56,169 nt of DNA from an uncultured Fibrobacter sp. (GCA_934691725.1 CAKUTF010000015.1:1-56169), one strand, 5' to 3'. Counted from the stretch's first letter, positions 17,323 through 26,552 are shown. Made by a program: numbers and translations. The notes: generated by a model from the sequence alone, not told the origin.

Positions 17323-18735
17323 TTACTTTTTCTTTTTCCCAGTTTCCTTTGCGAGAATTTTTTCCGCTTTGCGGAATTCTTCCTTGACGGAAGTTCCGCC
17401 GGTTCCGCCCTCGATGTTTCTACGTGAGACGGAGTAGGCGAATGTCAGTTTCTTTTTGACGCTTTTCGGGTCGGGAACGCCCTTGCTTGCCCATTCCTCA
17501 TCGGAAAGGTCGGTGAACTGTTCGCCCAGCCTCGCTGCTTCGCCGACAAGACTTCCGACAATTCGGTGCGCATCGCGGAAGGGAATTCCGTCTTCGACAA
17601 GAATATCGGCGAGATCCGTCGCGAGGAGCGCGGGGAGCATCTTGCCTTCCATCTTGTCGAAATTCCACGTGGCGCTTTCGATGGCCTCTTTCATGACGCG
17701 GAGAATGACCTTTGCCGTGCGGACGCTGTCGAAAACGGGCTGTTTGTCTTCCTGCAGGTCGCGGCTGTAGGAAAGCGGAGCGCCCTTGACAAGCGTAAAC
17801 ATCGCGCTGAAATTTCCGAGCATCCGACCGGACTTTCCGCGGATGAGTTCCATCGAATCGGGGTTCTTCTTTTGCGGCATCATCGAGGAACCGCTTGAAA
17901 ACGCGTCGGACAGGGTGAGGTAGCCGAATTCGCTCGAACTCCAGATGACAAAGTCCTCGGCGTAGCGGCTGAGCGTGCTTGCGATAATCGAAAGGTCGCT
18001 CAGGAATTCAAGCGCCATGTCCCGGTGGCTGACCGCATCGATGCTGTTTGCGCTCGGACGTTCAAAGCCTAGTTCCCTTGCGACTAGCATCCGGTGGTAG
18101 GGGAATGCGGAGCCCGCCATCGCGCCACTCCCGAGCGGGAGTTCCACGTGCAGGTCGAGGAAGTTTTCGAGCCTCTGGGCGTCGCGGGAAAGCGCAAAGA
18201 AAAGGCTCATCAGGTAATGGCTGAAGAGTATCGGCTGCGCCTGCTGCAGGTGCGTGTAGCCGGGCATCAGCTTTCCGAAATTTTTCTTGGCGACGGCGAG
18301 CACGGACGCTTGGAGGTCGATGACCAGCTTACGGATTTCTTCGGCGCGGTGGCGCATGTAAAGCTTGAAGTCCGTGGAAACCTGGTCGTTGCGGCTTCTT
18401 CCCGTGTGGATTTTTTTCCCGAGGTCCCCGATGCGTTCCGTGAGGACACGCTCCACGGCCATGTGCACGTCTTCGTCCGTAGGGAGCCAGAGGTTCTTCC
18501 CGTTATGGACATCTTCGAGAATGCCCAGAAGCCCCTTGCGGATTTTCGCATAGTCCGCCTTGCTCAGGACGCCCGATTCCACAAGACCCTTGCCGTGGCC
18601 GAGAGAACCCTGGATGTCTTCTTCCAAAAGTTCCTTGTCGAAGTCGAGGCTAAAGCTAAGGTCTATCATGCTTTGGGCCATGCCGCAGTCGAAGCGACCA
18701 TCCCACATCATTTTTTTGCCAGTCTTTTTGACCAT
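17323..18735 (-). CDS. argH: Argininosuccinate lyase
   Basis: A 470-residue enzyme of the fumarase/aspartase superfamily that splits argininosuccinate into arginine and fumarate, the last step of arginine synthesis. The signature loop GSSMMPQKKNPD (about residues 275-290) is intact, and HTGRSRNDQVSTDFKLY (about 105-121) and the TPH-like GYTHLQQAQPI (about 153-163) are typical of ArgH. The ATG at 18735 follows GAGGA and gives MVKKTGKKMMWDGRFD; the open frame continues upstream to 19029 but that part is not ArgH-like. The Lys-rich C-terminus is local. argG lies 18 kb away on the other strand. Confidence 0.95.
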   Translation of the reverse strand: MVKKTGKKMMWDGRFDCGMAQSMIDLSFSLDFDKELLEEDIQGSLGHGKGLVESGVLSKADYAKIRKGLLGILEDVHNGKNLWLPTDEDVHMAVERVLTERIGDLGKKIHTGRSRNDQVSTDFKLYMRHRAEEIRKLVIDLQASVLAVAKKNFGKLMPGYTHLQQAQPILFSHYLMSLFFALSRDAQRLENFLDLHVELPLGSGAMAGSAFPYHRMLVARELGFERPSANSIDAVSHRDMALEFLSDLSIIASTLSRYAEDFVIWSSSEFGYLTLSDAFSSGSSMMPQKKNPDSMELIRGKSGRMLGNFSAMFTLVKGAPLSYSRDLQEDKQPVFDSVRTAKVILRVMKEAIESATWNFDKMEGKMLPALLATDLADILVEDGIPFRDAHRIVGSLVGEAARLGEQFTDLSDEEWASKGVPDPKSVKKKLTFAYSVSRRNIEGGTGGTSVKEEFRKAEKILAKETGKKKK

Positions 18736-18815
18736 GGAAAATCCTCGTTTTTTTTTACACCGCAAAGATAAAAAAATGATAGACCGCACCCCGGCATTTT
18801 TTCGTGGCGAGCTGT

Positions 18816-18983
18816 TTATCGGTTCCAGCCCGAATGCCCGTCTCCGTAAGAAACGGGACCCACATCGTCGAAGTCGTCTTCGGAATTGTGCACGCCGAGA
18901 AAGCGCTTCATCTTTTTCAGTTGGAAGTACGCGGTCACATCGTTGTCGGATGGCGGAATCTGTTTTTTTGAATCGTCTTTCAT
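18816..18983 (-). CDS. Small acidic protein coupled to hsdR
   Basis: A 55-residue polar protein (MKDDSKKQIPPSDNDVTAYF...GDGHSGWNR) with no membrane helix or cysteine motif. Its ATG overlaps the hsdR stop as ATGA (18980-18983), which is the main evidence for it; the frame runs upstream to 19013 but that part lies inside hsdR. It is the last gene of the restriction operon and ends 81 bp from argH. I do not recognise it. A role as a restriction accessory protein would be a guess. Confidence 0.55.
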   Translation of the reverse strand: MKDDSKKQIPPSDNDVTAYFQLKKMKRFLGVHNSEDDFDDVGPVSYGDGHSGWNR

Positions 18984-21900
18984 CGGTCGGAATATCCTTG
19001 TGATGCGTCCCATTGCGGCGTTGTACCATCGGCGGCGTTTTTGTACAAATTATTTTCCTTGGGGGTGTAAATCTCGTTTCCCGTTTCCATGCTTACGTTG
19101 TCTGTCCAGAGTTCGCACTGGGTCATCACCGTTTGCACGGCGTCTTCCATTCCCTCGGGCGGATACTTGTGTTTTTTCAGCAGTTTTTTGATTGCCATGC
19201 GCATGTGGGCGCGGGCGCTCTCCTTCTTTTGCCAGTCGATTGTCTTGTTCTTGCGTAAATTTTCCGTGAGCTCTTTGGTTATCGCGATAAGCTCGCTGTT
19301 CTCGTAAAAGTCCTTGATAGCCTGCGGACGCGTGAGCGCATCGTAAAATGCGAGTTCTTCTGCGGAAAGGCCGAGTGCGTCGCCTTCTTTTTGCGCTTCG
19401 GCCATGTCGCGGGCCATTTTCAAAAGTTCTTCGATGACTTCTCCGTTGGTGAGCATCCCGTTCAGGTAGCGGTTCATCGCCTGCTGCAAAATGACGCTGA
19501 ACTTTTCGGACTTGACCACGTTCGTGCGGCGGTAAAGGCGTACCTGTTCTTCGATCAGTTTGCGGAGCATTTCTAGAGCGAGATTCTTCTCTTTCATCTT
19601 CGCTATTTCGGCGAGGAACTTTTCGTCAAAGAGCGAAACGCTTGATTTAAAATCCGAAAAGAGATTGATGACGCCTTCGCTTTGGATGCAGCCTTTCAAA
19701 AGTTCGTTAATCTGTGCGTTGATTTCTTTGAGCGAAACTTTCCCGCTGCCCGAGTACGTGTAGCGCAAAACCATCACGCGGACTGCGTTAAAAAATTCCG
19801 CTTCCATGCGCTCCTGTTTTTGTGCAATCGAAGAGCAGAGCGAAAGCGATTGGCCGAGCATCATCGCTTCTTTCTGGAATACTTCGCGTTTTTGTGTGCG
19901 GGAAATATCCAGGATAAAGTTCGTCGCAGCGGTAACGCATCGGTTGAGCTTTAAATTGGAATGGCTCACGGCATCGCTGTAATCGAAACCGTGGAAAAGG
20001 TCTTTGCAAATCTGCAGTTTTTCCTGGAATTTCGGATATGCGGTGCGGGCCACGTCCATTTCGCCGTAGTTCTTGCGGTCACGGACTGTGTAATCGTTCA
20101 TCGCCTGTTTCAACGCTTGAGCGATGCCGATATAATCGACGACGAGTCCGCCTTCCTTGTTTTGGAAAACGCGGTTCACCCGGGCGATAGCCTGCATCAG
20201 GTTGTGTCCTTCCATCGGCTTGTAAACGTACATCGTCGCGAGTGACGGAACGTCAAAACCCGTCAGCCACATATCGACGACAATCGCAATTTTCAGCGGG
20301 CTTTCGTTGTCCTTAAAGGCTCGCGCCTTTTCTTCGCGGTTTTGCTTGTTGCCCACGATTCCGTGCCATTCGCTCGGATCTTGATTGCTTTCGGTCATCA
20401 CGACGGCAACTTTCTCTTCCCAATTCGGACGCAGTTCCAAAATCTTTCTGTAAATCGCCATGGCGATGGCGCGGTTGTAGGCGACGATCATCGCTTTTCC
20501 GGTCAGCAAATCGGCTCGATAATTTTCGTAGTGCTCGATGATGTCGGAGACCAAAGACTGGATGGTCTGCGGATTTCCGAGGACCGCTTCCATTTGTCCA
20601 AGGTCGCGCTTGCTTTTTTCAATTGCCTCCGGGTCCGCGTTTTCCGCAAGGAGATCGTATTTTTCGTCGAGAAGCTTGAGCGTCTCTTCGTTAAAGCGAA
20701 GCTTGACTACGCGGCTTTCGTAGTACACGGGGCGCGTGGCGCCATCTGACACAGCCTGCGTCATGTCGTAAATGTCGATGTAGTTCCCGAAAACTTCTTG
20801 CGTACTGCGGTCTTTTTTGGAAATCGGAGTGCCGGTGAAACCGATGTAAGTCGCATTCGGCAAACAGTCTCGGACGATGCGCGCAGAACCGATGGAACGC
20901 TTGGCGATGTTCTTCCCGTCTTTATCTTTAACGATTTTAACCTTTTCGGTTAAACCGTATTGGCTGCGATGCGCTTCATCAGCCATTACGACAATGTTCT
21001 TGCGCACCGAAAGAGCCTCTGCGGATTCTTCGAACTTTTGTATCGTCGTGAAAAAGATGCCGTTCGCCTTGCGACCGTTCAGCAGTTGCTTTAAATGTTC
21101 GCGCGACTCCGCTTGTACAGGCTCCTGTCGCAAAAAATCGCTGCACTTTTTAAACTGCCCAAAGAGCTGATCGTCCAAATCGTTGCGGTCGGTGATGACG
21201 ACAATCGTCGGGCTCTCTAAAGCGCTTTGCAACAGGTGCGCGTAAAAGACCATCGACAGCGATTTTCCCGAACCTTGCGTGTGCCAAAAAACGCCGCCTT
21301 TCCCGTCGGTACGCGTTGCGCGCTTGGTCGATTCAATCGCTTTTTTAACCGCAAAATATTGATGATATGCGGCGAGAATTTTGAAAGTTTTTACGCCTTC
21401 GTTTGAAAAACAGATGAAGTTCTGCAAAATGTCTAGCAGACGTTCCTTTTGAAACATGCCTTCAAAGAAAGTGTCGAATTCGGCGACATTGCCGGTTTCT
21501 TTTTCGCCGTTCTTCGTTTTCCATTCCATAAAGCGGTCTTCGCCACTGGTAATGGTTCCCGCTTTAGATGTAAACTGATCGCTCATCACGCAAATGCAGT
21601 TGTAAATGAAAAGGCTTGGGACCTCTTGCATGTAGTTCTTGATTTGCAGATAAGCTTCGCTCGCGTTTGTCTCTTCGCGGCTCGGGGATTTGAGTTCAAA
21701 AAGAACGACCGGGATGCCGTTTACAAATAAAAGTACATCGGGACGCTTGTTCGATTTTTCAATGACGGTCCACTGATTCGCAATGATGAAGCTGTTGTTG
21801 CTTGCGTTTTTAAAATCGACCAGGTAAATAATTTCGGACTTGTTTTCGCCTTTGTCGGAATAGGCGACCTGCACACCGTTTTGCAGGTAATCCGTAAAGA

Positions 21901-22141
21901 TTGCGTTTTGCGTTACGAGGTCGCCGTTTTCAAAATGACGCAGCTTGTTGAGCGCTTCGGAAAGAGCCTGCGGATGCGCATGCGGATTGATGCGATGAAT
22001 CGCCGCTTCTAGCATGGGCTCGTAAAGCGGATCGTGAAAGTCTCTTTCGACGTCTGGCCCATAGCGATATTCCCATCCCAGCGTATCGCGGAACAGTTCA
22101 ATGATACTTTGCTCGTAGGCGTTTTCGTCGAGAAGGGACAT
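18980..22141 (-). CDS. hsdR: Type I restriction enzyme, endonuclease/translocase subunit HsdR
   Basis: A 1053-residue HsdR of normal length. The N-terminal nuclease domain has the PD-(D/E)xK pattern in RPDVLLF...VVLFELKSP (about residues 130-155). The SF2 translocase follows, with FWHTQGSGKSLSMVFYA (motif I, about 290), VVMADEAHRSQ (motif II DEAH), IGFTGTPISKKD (motif III) and QAIARVNR (motif VI); the C-terminal helical part (about 800-1000) docks onto HsdM. With HsdM and HsdS it cuts unmodified DNA at a distance after translocation. It is separated from hsdM by about 9 kb of inserted genes. AAGGA lies 9 bp before the start; a G7 tract lies in its leader. Confidence 0.95.
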   Translation of the reverse strand: MSLLDENAYEQSIIELFRDTLGWEYRYGPDVERDFHDPLYEPMLEAAIHRINPHAHPQALSEALNKLRHFENGDLVTQNAIFTDYLQNGVQVAYSDKGENKSEIIYLVDFKNASNNSFIIANQWTVIEKSNKRPDVLLFVNGIPVVLFELKSPSREETNASEAYLQIKNYMQEVPSLFIYNCICVMSDQFTSKAGTITSGEDRFMEWKTKNGEKETGNVAEFDTFFEGMFQKERLLDILQNFICFSNEGVKTFKILAAYHQYFAVKKAIESTKRATRTDGKGGVFWHTQGSGKSLSMVFYAHLLQSALESPTIVVITDRNDLDDQLFGQFKKCSDFLRQEPVQAESREHLKQLLNGRKANGIFFTTIQKFEESAEALSVRKNIVVMADEAHRSQYGLTEKVKIVKDKDGKNIAKRSIGSARIVRDCLPNATYIGFTGTPISKKDRSTQEVFGNYIDIYDMTQAVSDGATRPVYYESRVVKLRFNEETLKLLDEKYDLLAENADPEAIEKSKRDLGQMEAVLGNPQTIQSLVSDIIEHYENYRADLLTGKAMIVAYNRAIAMAIYRKILELRPNWEEKVAVVMTESNQDPSEWHGIVGNKQNREEKARAFKDNESPLKIAIVVDMWLTGFDVPSLATMYVYKPMEGHNLMQAIARVNRVFQNKEGGLVVDYIGIAQALKQAMNDYTVRDRKNYGEMDVARTAYPKFQEKLQICKDLFHGFDYSDAVSHSNLKLNRCVTAATNFILDISRTQKREVFQKEAMMLGQSLSLCSSIAQKQERMEAEFFNAVRVMVLRYTYSGSGKVSLKEINAQINELLKGCIQSEGVINLFSDFKSSVSLFDEKFLAEIAKMKEKNLALEMLRKLIEEQVRLYRRTNVVKSEKFSVILQQAMNRYLNGMLTNGEVIEELLKMARDMAEAQKEGDALGLSAEELAFYDALTRPQAIKDFYENSELIAITKELTENLRKNKTIDWQKKESARAHMRMAIKKLLKKHKYPPEGMEDAVQTVMTQCELWTDNVSMETGNEIYTPKENNLYKNAADGTTPQWDASQGYSDR

Positions 22142-22181
22142 GGACTAAATTCCTTTGTGGAAAATTTAATCAATTTTGAGA

Positions 22182-22188
22182 GGGGGGG
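22182..22188. repeat. G7 homopolymer in the hsdR leader
   Basis: Seven consecutive G on the plus strand (C7 in the hsdR transcript sense), 41-47 bp before the hsdR start codon. Tracts like this can slip, and here a length change would alter spacing in the promoter or leader, not the reading frame. Confidence 0.7.
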
Positions 22189-22227
22189 AGGAATGAAGCC
22201 ATGCCGGTATTCATCCTTGAACATGGT

Positions 22228-22257
22228 AAAAAAAAGAACCTCAACGAAATGTTGAGG
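22228..22257 (-). terminator. Terminator after the Rpn-type nuclease gene
   Basis: On the minus strand CCTCAAC-ATTTC-GTTGAGG forms a perfect 7-bp stem followed by TTCTTTTTTTTA. It ends transcription of the Rpn-type gene 30 bp after its stop and separates it from hsdR, which must have its own promoter in 22142-22225. Confidence 0.82.
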
Positions 22258-22286
22258 CTGTTGAAGTCTAGATGTGTAGAAATTTC

Positions 22287-23132
22287 TTATTTCACTGCTT
22301 TTTCCGCAGCGATTCTGTCCGCAATTTCTTGCACCTTTCCAAGCGGCAACTTGAGGATACGGGCTACACGCTCTACAGAATCACCTTCGCGAAGGAATGC
22401 TTCGGCACCTTCAGTACGTCCTTCTTCACGTCCTTCCTTGAATCCGTGCTTGTAGCGGAGATTGAGTTCCTGTTCTAGAGTCATATATGCCTTCCTCGTT
22501 GCGGGATCCATATGGTACTTTTCGACCAGCTCGTGAATGCGCTTCATCCTTACGGTTTCGCACTTCTGGGTGGCGAAATACTGCATATACTCGCGAGTTT
22601 CCCCGTCGTTCATATCGGAGTACATATTGAAAATATAAAAATTCTTGTAACAGAGGTCGGCCAGCGTAATTTCCGGCGAACTTTCTTCGCGGTTCTGGAA
22701 CCTGTAAATGGCCTTTCCCTTATGGAAAATATCGTCGGGGCAGATGAACAAAATGTACTGTTCCTGGAGTTCCTCGTAATCGGCTCCCTTGGCCAAAGCG
22801 TCCAAATCGCACATGCTCTGGTAATAGCGGGCACGCTTGGGGAGTTCTCCCGTATTTTCCATCTGAAGTTCGATATCGAACTGCCGCCCGACCCGAACCA
22901 TGCCATCATCACCAGAAATTTCTTCCCACACCTGAACGTCAAAACGGACACCCTTGTGAAAGGGATCCTCCTGGGTGGTAGCTTCTGAAACAACGGAAAT
23001 CTTTTCGATATTCACTTTCAGGATTGCTTGCAAGAAATCCTTGGCGACATCCACATTGCTGAAAACCTTGCAGAACATGAAATTGTCTGTAATATCCAGT
23101 TCTTCGTAGGGCTTCATTTTGAATTCGTTCAT
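22287..23132 (-). CDS. Rpn family recombination-promoting nuclease / PD-(D/E)XK transposase-like
   Basis: A 281-residue member of the Rpn/YhgA/PDDEXK_2 family. The catalytic core shows FDVQVWEE then QFDIELQMENTGELPKRARYYQS (about residues 85-110), where the D-x-E-x-Q pattern followed by an arginine-tyrosine helix is diagnostic. The C-terminal third ends in the charged GFKEGREEGRTEGAE repeat typical of these proteins. They are DNA nucleases whose biological role is still debated (RecA-independent recombination, possible phage defence). It starts 112 bp after the helicase gene, with GGAGGAG upstream, and has its own terminator. Such genes are common in Fibrobacter and Bacteroidota, often in many copies. 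Confidence 0.85.
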   Translation of the reverse strand: MNEFKMKPYEELDITDNFMFCKVFSNVDVAKDFLQAILKVNIEKISVVSEATTQEDPFHKGVRFDVQVWEEISGDDGMVRVGRQFDIELQMENTGELPKRARYYQSMCDLDALAKGADYEELQEQYILFICPDDIFHKGKAIYRFQNREESSPEITLADLCYKNFYIFNMYSDMNDGETREYMQYFATQKCETVRMKRIHELVEKYHMDPATRKAYMTLEQELNLRYKHGFKEGREEGRTEGAEAFLREGDSVERVARILKLPLGKVQEIADRIAAEKAVK

Positions 23133-23244
23133 TTTTACTCCTCCCTCGCCGACATGCTAAAAACGGTGAGGCTTTAATTCATGATAAAGATAATCACTAA
23201 CCGATGTCAAAAGATGACAATTTGAAATTTTTTGAAAAAAGCCG

Positions 23245-24789
23245 CTAAGATTTTTCGTCAGGTTTCTTATACCCCTTCACCTTCTCCCTAAGCTTTTCTT
23301 CTTCTCCGTTTCCTTTGGTGGAGAATCGGATGTAATCGATGCCGTAACGTTCGAGAATTGCGTTTTTCATGCGGTCGCGGGTGCCTTGGACGGAATCTGC
23401 CTTGTGGAAGCTTGCGCCGTCGATTTCTACGGCCAGAACGGGCGACTTGGTGATGCGATTGGTGATCAAAAAGTCAATGTGGGTGGCGGGGTGCTTGGCG
23501 TAATGGAGCAACGCGGGTTCGCTGTAAAGTTTCGAAAAGTCGCGTATCAGGTGGTTCATGGGGTACTCGAAATAAACTTCGAGGCTCGGGCAATCCTTAA
23601 GTACCTTGCAAATCATTTCGTATGCGGCGTTTTCTGTGGGGTATTTGGAAATCTGCTTGCTGGAATCGAAAGACTTGATCTTCTTGGAATCAAACAGAAA
23701 GTCGAAAATGGAATAAATCGCGCTTTCTGTGGTAACGCCGGCATTGTACTGGATGTAACCAATCAGGTCGCTCAGCAGACTGCCTTTGGGTTGCTCCTGT
23801 TTGGAGGCTACAAGGATAAACTGATTCTTTGCGCGGGAAACGGCTACATTGATAATCTGCGGGTCACCCGAAAATTCTGTCAGTTCGTTATCGACGGTTG
23901 AAAAGACGATGCAGTCTTTTTCTCGGCCTTGGAACTTGTGAATGGTGGAAATGTCTAAACCCGGAAGGAGCTCTCGTAATGCGCGGCACTGATTTTTGTA
24001 AGGGGAGATAATCCCTATATCGCGGGTGGAGAGTTGCGGCAAAACTTCTCGCACAATAGCGTCCACCTGTTTCTGGTTTACGTTGTTCTCGTGGCTGGCG
24101 GGAACGGTCCAGTGAATGGTCAGCGGATTCTGTTCAGTATTTTTGGAATGAACTATCAGCTGGTTGTCGTAGAATTTTTGATTGCAGAATTCGATGATTT
24201 TTGGATTACAGCGATAATGTTCCCGCAGCAAAGTCTGGGCACCGGTGGGGATAAAGCCCGCGATGGAATCCAGGAAGGTGACTTCACCGCAGTTGTACAT
24301 CTGCGGAACCTTGTGCTTTGCGAAAATCTCGTCGTACTTTTCTTTTTCTGCTTGAGTTGTAACCTTCTCCAGTTGCTTGCTGTCGCCCACAATTACAGCG
24401 TTTTTTGCACACGAAAGGGCAAGTGCGCCGGTAGCGATATCCACCTGCGAAGATTCGTCCATGATGATGTAGTCAAAAATCGCGTTGGGGTTGAGCGTAC
24501 TTTTCGAGGCGAACGTGGTGCTGAAAACGATAGGGTAATCCGTAAGGAACAAACTCCATTTAAAATACAAGTCGTCTTTTGAATAGACTGTCTGTTTTTG
24601 TGAATTGAACCTTTTCGAAAGATTGTCATACAGAACACCCTTCGAAAATTCCACAAGATCCGCAGAGGCTTTTTCGTTGGCTTTTGCGGTATTCGTCAGA
24701 CCCTTGATGCGATTGGCGTATTCCGCCAATTGGGCAGCATAACAGCAATTTTCGAGGCAGGCGATAACGGTTGCGACATTCCCTTTCAA
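23245..24789 (-). CDS. C-terminal part of a frameshifted SF1 helicase with nuclease-like domain
   Basis: This 514-residue frame carries the rest of the SF1 helicase begun at 26009: motif II MDESSQVD, motif III VGDSKQL, motif IV REHYRCNP, motif V IHKFQGREKD and motif VI NVAVSRAKN. The last 110 residues (HIDFLITN...VLAVEIDG...RDRMKNAILERYGIDYIRF) look like the DUF2726/Vsr-related restriction-endonuclease fold. There is no good ATG and no ribosome-binding site at its beginning: the first possible start is a TTG, and the frame is open 44 bp further upstream. It is therefore the downstream piece of one gene cut by the 11-bp duplication at 24816-24837, not an independent gene. Confidence 0.85.
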   Translation of the reverse strand: MKGNVATVIACLENCCYAAQLAEYANRIKGLTNTAKANEKASADLVEFSKGVLYDNLSKRFNSQKQTVYSKDDLYFKWSLFLTDYPIVFSTTFASKSTLNPNAIFDYIIMDESSQVDIATGALALSCAKNAVIVGDSKQLEKVTTQAEKEKYDEIFAKHKVPQMYNCGEVTFLDSIAGFIPTGAQTLLREHYRCNPKIIEFCNQKFYDNQLIVHSKNTEQNPLTIHWTVPASHENNVNQKQVDAIVREVLPQLSTRDIGIISPYKNQCRALRELLPGLDISTIHKFQGREKDCIVFSTVDNELTEFSGDPQIINVAVSRAKNQFILVASKQEQPKGSLLSDLIGYIQYNAGVTTESAIYSIFDFLFDSKKIKSFDSSKQISKYPTENAAYEMICKVLKDCPSLEVYFEYPMNHLIRDFSKLYSEPALLHYAKHPATHIDFLITNRITKSPVLAVEIDGASFHKADSVQGTRDRMKNAILERYGIDYIRFSTKGNGEEEKLREKVKGYKKPDEKS

Positions 24790-24815
24790 AAATTTCCAGT
24801 TGGACAGACCCTTAA

Positions 24816-24837
24816 AGAATCGAATTAGAATCGAATT
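24816..24837. repeat. 11-bp perfect tandem duplication breaking the helicase gene
   Basis: AGAATCGAATT occurs twice without a gap (24816-24826 and 24827-24837). The second copy shifts the reading frame and brings in a TAA at 24825. Removing one copy makes the helicase gene continuous from 26009 to 23245, encoding ...TRFKIRFFKGLSNWKF... across the joint (2754 bp, 917 residues). Confidence 0.95.
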
Positions 24838-26009
24838 TTAAAACGCGTAAAAAAGGGTAGCTGCTTTTTAGAAGGGTTCCTTTTGGCGAAGACTTCAATT
24901 TGATTACGAATTTTCTTGATGTTGCCTTGTTCCAGATTGTTGCGATTTTCAATGGCATAGGCCGAACCGACAACTTCCTCGAGATACACTTTGAAATGTT
25001 CGTAATTCTTCTGGAGCCTTTCGAACTCGGCCTTGATTTGTGCCAGCTCGTTTTGCGTATTATAGAGCGTCTTTGCGGCGGCAACCTTCTGAGGAATTGC
25101 TTTTTTCCATTGTTGTAAAGTTGGATAGTTTTGCACAGATGGCAAATCTATTTTGCGATTCACCTGGGACTGAACAAAGATATCTTTATTTTCGCGTTTC
25201 CCCAGCATGGCCGAAACGAAATCCAGCTTGTACTGCGCGAGCTTTTCTTGGACGTTCTGGATGGCACTGTTGTTGTTCGAAACCACCAGTGCGGTTTTGC
25301 CCTGAATCAAGAGGTTCGCGAGAATGTTTAAAATGGTCTGGGTCTTGCCGGTCCCTGGCGGGCCCTGGATAAGGCTAATGCTATACTTGAATGTATTTTG
25401 AACCGCGTTAATCTGGCTCAGGTTACTGCCGAAGGGGAAAATCAGATCTTTGCGCGCCATTGGGTGCGTGTCTTTTTGCGGTCCCGTCTTTAGATAGTAC
25501 GTAAGCGCCGTTTTTTCGTGCTCGTAAATTCCCTTGATTTTTTCGTACTGCTTTTGCAGTAACGAAATATCTTTCTTTTGATCGGCGTTTGCTCCGCATT
25601 CTTGAATGAGCAGGGGATTGTTTGCCGCGATGTCTTTCAGATAGTTCAAGACGCCATTCGAAAATTCATCCTTCGACCTATTCAGAACATTTAAGGCGTC
25701 GTACTTGTAAGTCTTGGCGCTGGTCTTGAAAATCACGTGCCAGTATCGTTTACCGTTTTTTGAATTCTTGAATTCAAGAACAGACTGGATGTCGTGTAAT
25801 TCGGACCCGTCCGCACAAATCTTCTGCTCCGAAAAATCATGCGGAATGGGATTCTCGAGGCAAACCACATTTCCCGCATTGTACCTGTAAGACTTCCCGC
25901 TGTTAAAGACGACAACGCAAGTATGGCTCGCGTCATCGAACGAAAGAGAAGAAACATCTTCCGTCTTGATTTCGTCTTTAATCAGAATGAGGGTGGTCGT
26001 GGGGGACAT
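24825..26009 (-). CDS. N-terminal part of a frameshifted SF1 helicase (COG1112-like)
   Basis: A 394-residue fragment with two N-terminal repeats of about 60 residues (VVVFNSGKSYRYNAGNVVCL and HVIFKTSAKTYKYDALNVLN), a linker, and the helicase Walker A IQGPPGTGKTQT at about residues 214-225, then the Ia-type VVSNNNSAIQNVQEKL. It stops at TAA inside the tandem duplication, before motif II, so alone it could bind nucleotide at most. Its ATG directly follows the stop of the 180-residue gene (no gap), which implies translational coupling. SF1 helicases of this kind with a nuclease tail occur in several anti-phage systems; the exact subfamily is not certain. Confidence 0.85.
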   Translation of the reverse strand: MSPTTTLILIKDEIKTEDVSSLSFDDASHTCVVVFNSGKSYRYNAGNVVCLENPIPHDFSEQKICADGSELHDIQSVLEFKNSKNGKRYWHVIFKTSAKTYKYDALNVLNRSKDEFSNGVLNYLKDIAANNPLLIQECGANADQKKDISLLQKQYEKIKGIYEHEKTALTYYLKTGPQKDTHPMARKDLIFPFGSNLSQINAVQNTFKYSISLIQGPPGTGKTQTILNILANLLIQGKTALVVSNNNSAIQNVQEKLAQYKLDFVSAMLGKRENKDIFVQSQVNRKIDLPSVQNYPTLQQWKKAIPQKVAAAKTLYNTQNELAQIKAEFERLQKNYEHFKVYLEEVVGSAYAIENRNNLEQGNIKKIRNQIEVFAKRNPSKKQLPFFTRFKIRF

Positions 26010-26552
26010 TTATTCTTCAAATAGTTTTGAGTCTTTCAAATCCTCTTTGGAGCCATCTAGTTTTTTATAGAGATTTTCGCAAAGAATGTGCAGTGCTGCC
26101 AAAGCATGAATGACATTCTTCAAATTTGCTCGCTGATAATTGGGAACCCCTTTCTCTGGGACATCTGCACGAAAATGCTTGACCAGGTTGTAAGATTTCC
26201 ACCAGTCCGCAGCGCCCTCACTATTGAATTTTGTGAAAGGTACAAGATGAATATGCTCGTAAGGTGACTTGGTCTCTCTCTTTTGGTCTTTGATGGATTG
26301 ATCTTTATTGAGAATTACTTCGACCTTCTTGATGATGTTATTCACCTTGGCTTTGGGATCCACTACTTTGCAGTATTCTTCTGCAATGGAATCCAGCTCA
26401 CTGCAGACATTCAGGAAAAGATATGTGAAACGATGCGAAAAGGTATCAAAATTATTTTTTGATATCGTGACATACTCATCTGTTTCTAGGAAGTCCTTTT
26501 CCAAAAGCAGATATTGTTTCCAGAAGATTTTGGAAAATTGTTGGGGAGTCAT
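26010..26552 (-). CDS. Unknown 180-residue protein of the PLD/helicase cassette
   Basis: A soluble, mostly helical protein. The C-terminal third has ADWWKSYNLVKHFRADVP followed by an alanine/leucine-rich helix (NVIHALAALHILCENLYKKL); the W-x-x-YN-x-x-KH pattern recurs in poorly described helical proteins and is HEPN-like in feel, but the HEPN Rx4-6H motif is not clearly present. It starts 3 bp after the PLD frame ends and abuts the helicase start, so it is made with them. Codons are AT-rich, as in the PLD gene. Possible roles include toxin or scaffold; none is supported by sequence alone. Confidence 0.7.
   Translation of the reverse strand: MTPQQFSKIFWKQYLLLEKDFLETDEYVTISKNNFDTFSHRFTYLFLNVCSELDSIAEEYCKVVDPKAKVNNIIKKVEVILNKDQSIKDQKRETKSPYEHIHLVPFTKFNSEGAADWWKSYNLVKHFRADVPEKGVPNYQRANLKNVIHALAALHILCENLYKKLDGSKEDLKDSKLFEE

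Noticed and set aside
17323..19029. 568-codon version of argH
   Set aside because: The extra 98 N-terminal codons are not ArgH-like and overlap the small coupled gene after hsdR; the ATG at 18735 has a proper ribosome-binding site and gives the family's usual N-terminus.
22287..23132. Active insertion sequence at the Rpn-type gene
   Set aside because: No terminal inverted repeats or target duplications are visible around it, and the family is not a conventional transposase.
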